DNA from: a virus
Virus record (IMG/VR): IMGVR_UViG_3300017697_000063
Location: 1-29,972 of that record
Reading direction: 5' to 3' (one strand)
Length of the DNA stretch: 29,972 nucleotides
Below the pieces are notes generated by a model that had not been told where the DNA came from, did no database searches, and was given only the letters and a program-made list of their open reading frames with translations. Shown here one piece after another: positions 28,214 through 29,972 of this stretch (positions are counted from its first letter, which is position 1; each line of letters opens with the position of its first letter). The translations under genes were made by a program, and so were the position numbers.

Positions 28214-29569
28214 CTATGTAAATAGAGTATTACCATTAGCATTTGAAATAGCTTTTTCTCTTGCTGATGCTTTATCTGCCGCCGTTTGTGCATTGTATGC
28301 CGCACTAATAATTTCCGGTAACGGTGATCCGCCGTTGTTAATATGATCCTTCTTAAAGAAAGTACTTTTAGCTACTGAGTCAGCCGCACCTGGATTTCCT
28401 TTTAAGAAGTTAGTAACACTACTTAGTGGGTTACCAATTTTACCACTAGCAACTCCGGCTAGTGTTGTTAAGCCTGCAACTGTAGCAATAGTGCTAAAGC
28501 TACCACCTGAACCGCCTGACTTAGGAAATGCAAGATTTGCTACGCCACTAACATCGATGCCAGTTGCTTTACCAATTTGGTCTTTTAGTATTCCAAATCC
28601 TTCTTCACGTAGTCCTTCTTTACCTAAGCTCTTAGCATTTTGTGTTATGCTAGTTGCTTTTAATACTGTACCTAAAAAGTTTGTTGGACTGCTAAATGCC
28701 GCACCACTACTAATATCTCCAAACACTTCACCAATGCCGCCTGCAATACCGCCAACACCAAACACACTACTAGTTCCGCCTCCTCCTAATGAATTAGGAC
28801 TTGGTACTTGATCGTAATGGCCACTTGCACTACCAAAGCTCTTAGGTGCTGAACCATCTTTAACTGGTCCTCTTGCATACCATACAGTTTCGTATTGTAT
28901 TGTCATGTTGTTTGCAACTGAGTCACTTGAACTGTTGTCCATAGTGTCGTGTCCCCATTCACTAATGATAGGGTTAACTAATGTAAACGCTGTGTAACGT
29001 TTTCTCGACATTTGATAAATTTGAATACTTTCAAAAAACGGTTTAAGAGAATCGTTATCCATACCGTATCTAAAACTGTTTGCCGCTTCACCTTGATAAC
29101 TTGATCCTCTATTGTACGCCGCATTAGAAGTATTAGGATTTGTACTTCCGTCTATACTTGCATAGTTACCATCTTTAAAATAATATCTATAGTATGCTTC
29201 CCACATAGCAGTTGTTTGACCAAAGTTGTCATCGTGGAATACAACGTTAATAGGATCGTAATCTAATCTTGTTTGTAAATTTCTTTTCTTATTGTATTGA
29301 TGCTTTAGTGTTGTTGCAATTTGATACTTAGGCAAGTCAACACTTTTAACAAGCATATTAATTTCTTGTGTTTTTAATTGAGGAATTAATTGTACTGCTT
29401 CAGGATTTAAATTAAAACTTACGTGATAAAGAAATTTACTTTTAGGACTTAGTCTATGTGCGTCATCAACAAAAAGTCGAGCCGCGTGTGCTTGGTCGCC
29501 TAAGTTACCTTTAGGGCTTAATGCACCACTTACTAAATTATCTAAAAACCCGTTGAGTTTATTTGCCAT
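28214..29569 (-). CDS. tail-tube-fold protein, gp48/gp54-like (tail tube initiator or cap)
   Basis: 451 residues. Residues 1-240 contain the tail-tube (gp19-like) fold pattern: KFLYHVSFNLNPEA, INMLVKSVDLPKYQIATTLKHQYNKKRNLQTRLDYDPINVVFHDDNFGQTTAMWEAYYRYYF and IQIYQMSRKRYTAFTLVNPIISEWGHDTMDNSSSD, ending with MTIQYETVWYARGPVK. In T4 this fold is used by gp54 (initiator) and gp48 (cap), which join tube and baseplate. The C-terminal 200 residues are Gly/Ser/Ala-rich with hydrophobic patches (ATVAGLTTLAGVASG) and are absent from T4 gp54 (about 320 residues). A GATAAATA late box and a GGAGAG ribosome binding site precede it. Which of gp48 or gp54 it represents is unclear. Confidence 0.68.
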   Translation of the reverse strand: MANKLNGFLDNLVSGALSPKGNLGDQAHAARLFVDDAHRLSPKSKFLYHVSFNLNPEAVQLIPQLKTQEINMLVKSVDLPKYQIATTLKHQYNKKRNLQTRLDYDPINVVFHDDNFGQTTAMWEAYYRYYFKDGNYASIDGSTNPNTSNAAYNRGSSYQGEAANSFRYGMDNDSLKPFFESIQIYQMSRKRYTAFTLVNPIISEWGHDTMDNSSSDSVANNMTIQYETVWYARGPVKDGSAPKSFGSASGHYDQVPSPNSLGGGGTSSVFGVGGIAGGIGEVFGDISSGAAFSSPTNFLGTVLKATSITQNAKSLGKEGLREEGFGILKDQIGKATGIDVSGVANLAFPKSGGSGGSFSTIATVAGLTTLAGVASGKIGNPLSSVTNFLKGNPGAADSVAKSTFFKKDHINNGGSPLPEIISAAYNAQTAADKASAREKAISNANGNTLFT

Positions 29570-29588
29570 TGTTACTCTCCTGTATTAA

Positions 29589-29596
29589 TATTTATC
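29589..29596 (-). promoter_or_regulatory. T4-type late promoter box (GATAAATA)
   Basis: Minus-strand GATAAATA, 19 nt before the ATG at 29569, with an AGGAGAG ribosome binding site between. It lies 26 nt after the terminator of the tail tube gene. Confidence 0.7.
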
Positions 29597-29621
29597 CTAA
29601 TAAGATAAGTGCGTACAGAAT

Positions 29622-29656
29622 AAAAAAGGATGTCAAAATTAATTGACACCCTTTTT
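29622..29656. terminator. bidirectional-type terminator after the tail tube gene
   Basis: A long stem: AAAAAGG-TGTCAA (29623-29636, one A:C mismatch at 29630/29649) with TTGACA-CC-TTTTT (29643-29656) around a 6-nt loop. On either strand the A/T arms give a U-run after the GC-containing core. It ends the transcript of the gene at 29682. Confidence 0.88.
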
Positions 29657-29681
29657 AAGTTTCAGGAAATATTGTTAACTA

Positions 29682-29972
29682 TTAACTTGCGCCGCCGCCT
29701 GTAATAGCTGTGTTAACTGTACGTCCGATTGCTGTTCCTACGCCTGTACCTTGTGGGCTTTGAATAGCGTTATCGTAGCGTATTGCTAGTGCAACAGTTA
29801 CTGGATCGTTAGTAGAGTAAGACAAGCTGTTATAGTTTGCTGACTCTAAGTAACAACCATACAATTCAAATGTCTCTAGTACACTTGCTGTATTAGCACC
29901 GTTACCACCGTCTAATATTTCAATTCTTGTAACGAATTTGTAATCGCTACCTGACGCCGCCGAACTTTGTTC
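29682..29972 (-). CDS. gp19: tail tube protein, gp19-like (5' end cut off by window edge)
   Basis: The C-terminal 96 residues are visible; the start lies beyond the right edge. The sequence runs from SDYKFVTRIEILDGGNGANTASVLETFELYGCYLESANYNSLSYSTNDPVTVALAIRYDNAIQSP to a Gly-rich tail. The 'FELYGCYLES(A)xYxxLxY...VTVALAIRYDNA' block is the conserved C-terminal part of T4-type tail tube subunits (gp19), in which the last strand forms the inner ring. The open frame continues to the window edge without a stop. A strong terminator 26 nt after the stop fits a highly expressed structural gene. A gp19 paralogue rather than gp19 itself is possible, because the next gene is also a tube-fold protein. 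Confidence 0.78.
   Translation of the reverse strand, partial: EQSSAASGSDYKFVTRIEILDGGNGANTASVLETFELYGCYLESANYNSLSYSTNDPVTVALAIRYDNAIQSPQGTGVGTAIGRTVNTAITGGGAS

Noticed and set aside
1-29972. tRNA genes, CRISPR arrays, IS elements and introns or inteins
   Set aside because: No cloverleaf, regular direct repeats, transposase motifs or interrupted core genes were seen by eye. A covariance-model search could still find a tRNA.

Overview
The window is a stretch of a marine T4-like myovirus genome (class Caudoviricetes). It resembles the cyanophage and pelagiphage branch rather than enterobacterial T4. The basis is a set of T4 core proteins recognised by sequence: primase gp61, clamp-loader subunit gp62, helicase UvsW, recombination proteins UvsY and UvsX, ssDNA-binding protein gp32, large and small terminase gp17 and gp16, head-completion nuclease gp4, and tail-tube-fold proteins. 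DNA is AT-rich and coding is dense, and all genes but one are on the minus strand. I saw no tRNA, rRNA, CRISPR, IS element, integrase or photosynthesis gene, so the host stays open; an AT-rich marine alphaproteobacterium such as SAR11, or a cyanobacterium, would fit.

Layout, read in the direction of transcription (right to left). (1) 29972-21721 is a late virion block: a tail tube protein (partial), a second tail-tube-fold protein, an unknown virion-type protein, gp4, gp16, two probable internal head proteins, a small unknown protein, gp17 and a 612-residue acidic structural protein. T4-type late boxes (GATAAATA-like) and two strong hairpin terminators punctuate it. (2) 21694-18731 is a recombination operon behind a sigma70-type promoter: gp32, uvsX, a small acidic protein and uvsY. 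(3) 18711-12343 continues without a clear break into a peroxiredoxin and a seven-gene glycan island: a cytidylyltransferase-cupin fusion, a TylF-type methyltransferase, two DxD glycosyltransferases and three related RPHP-type capsule/teichoic-type transferases. (4) A new promoter at 12332-12360 starts an operon of a 435-residue unknown protein, uvsW, another unknown protein and a small-molecule island: a DUF6065-like protein, two methyltransferases, a 2-oxoglutarate oxygenase, a cupin and a queuosine-precursor-type transporter. (5) 5289-4717 holds a lysine-rich histone-H1-like protein and a small conserved protein. (6) A promoter at 4756-4784 starts gp62, a zinc-finger protein, a second 2-oxoglutarate oxygenase, a 189-residue miniature relative of bacterial DNA polymerase III alpha (DnaE), and a second DUF6065-like protein. 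(7) 1794-1 holds the only plus-strand gene, a putative structural protein and the primase (partial).

Two observations stand out. First, the mini-DnaE protein keeps the three palm aspartate motifs and several finger motifs of a roughly 1,100-residue polymerase in 189 residues, and it is translated in the clamp-loader operon. Second, several promoters of both types (sigma70-like TTGACW-N17-TATAAT and T4-late-like NNTAAATA) sit 5-7 nt from an ATG that has no Shine-Dalgarno. This predicts leaderless mRNAs in both early and late classes, while genes whose late box lies further upstream mostly have a normal ribosome binding site.
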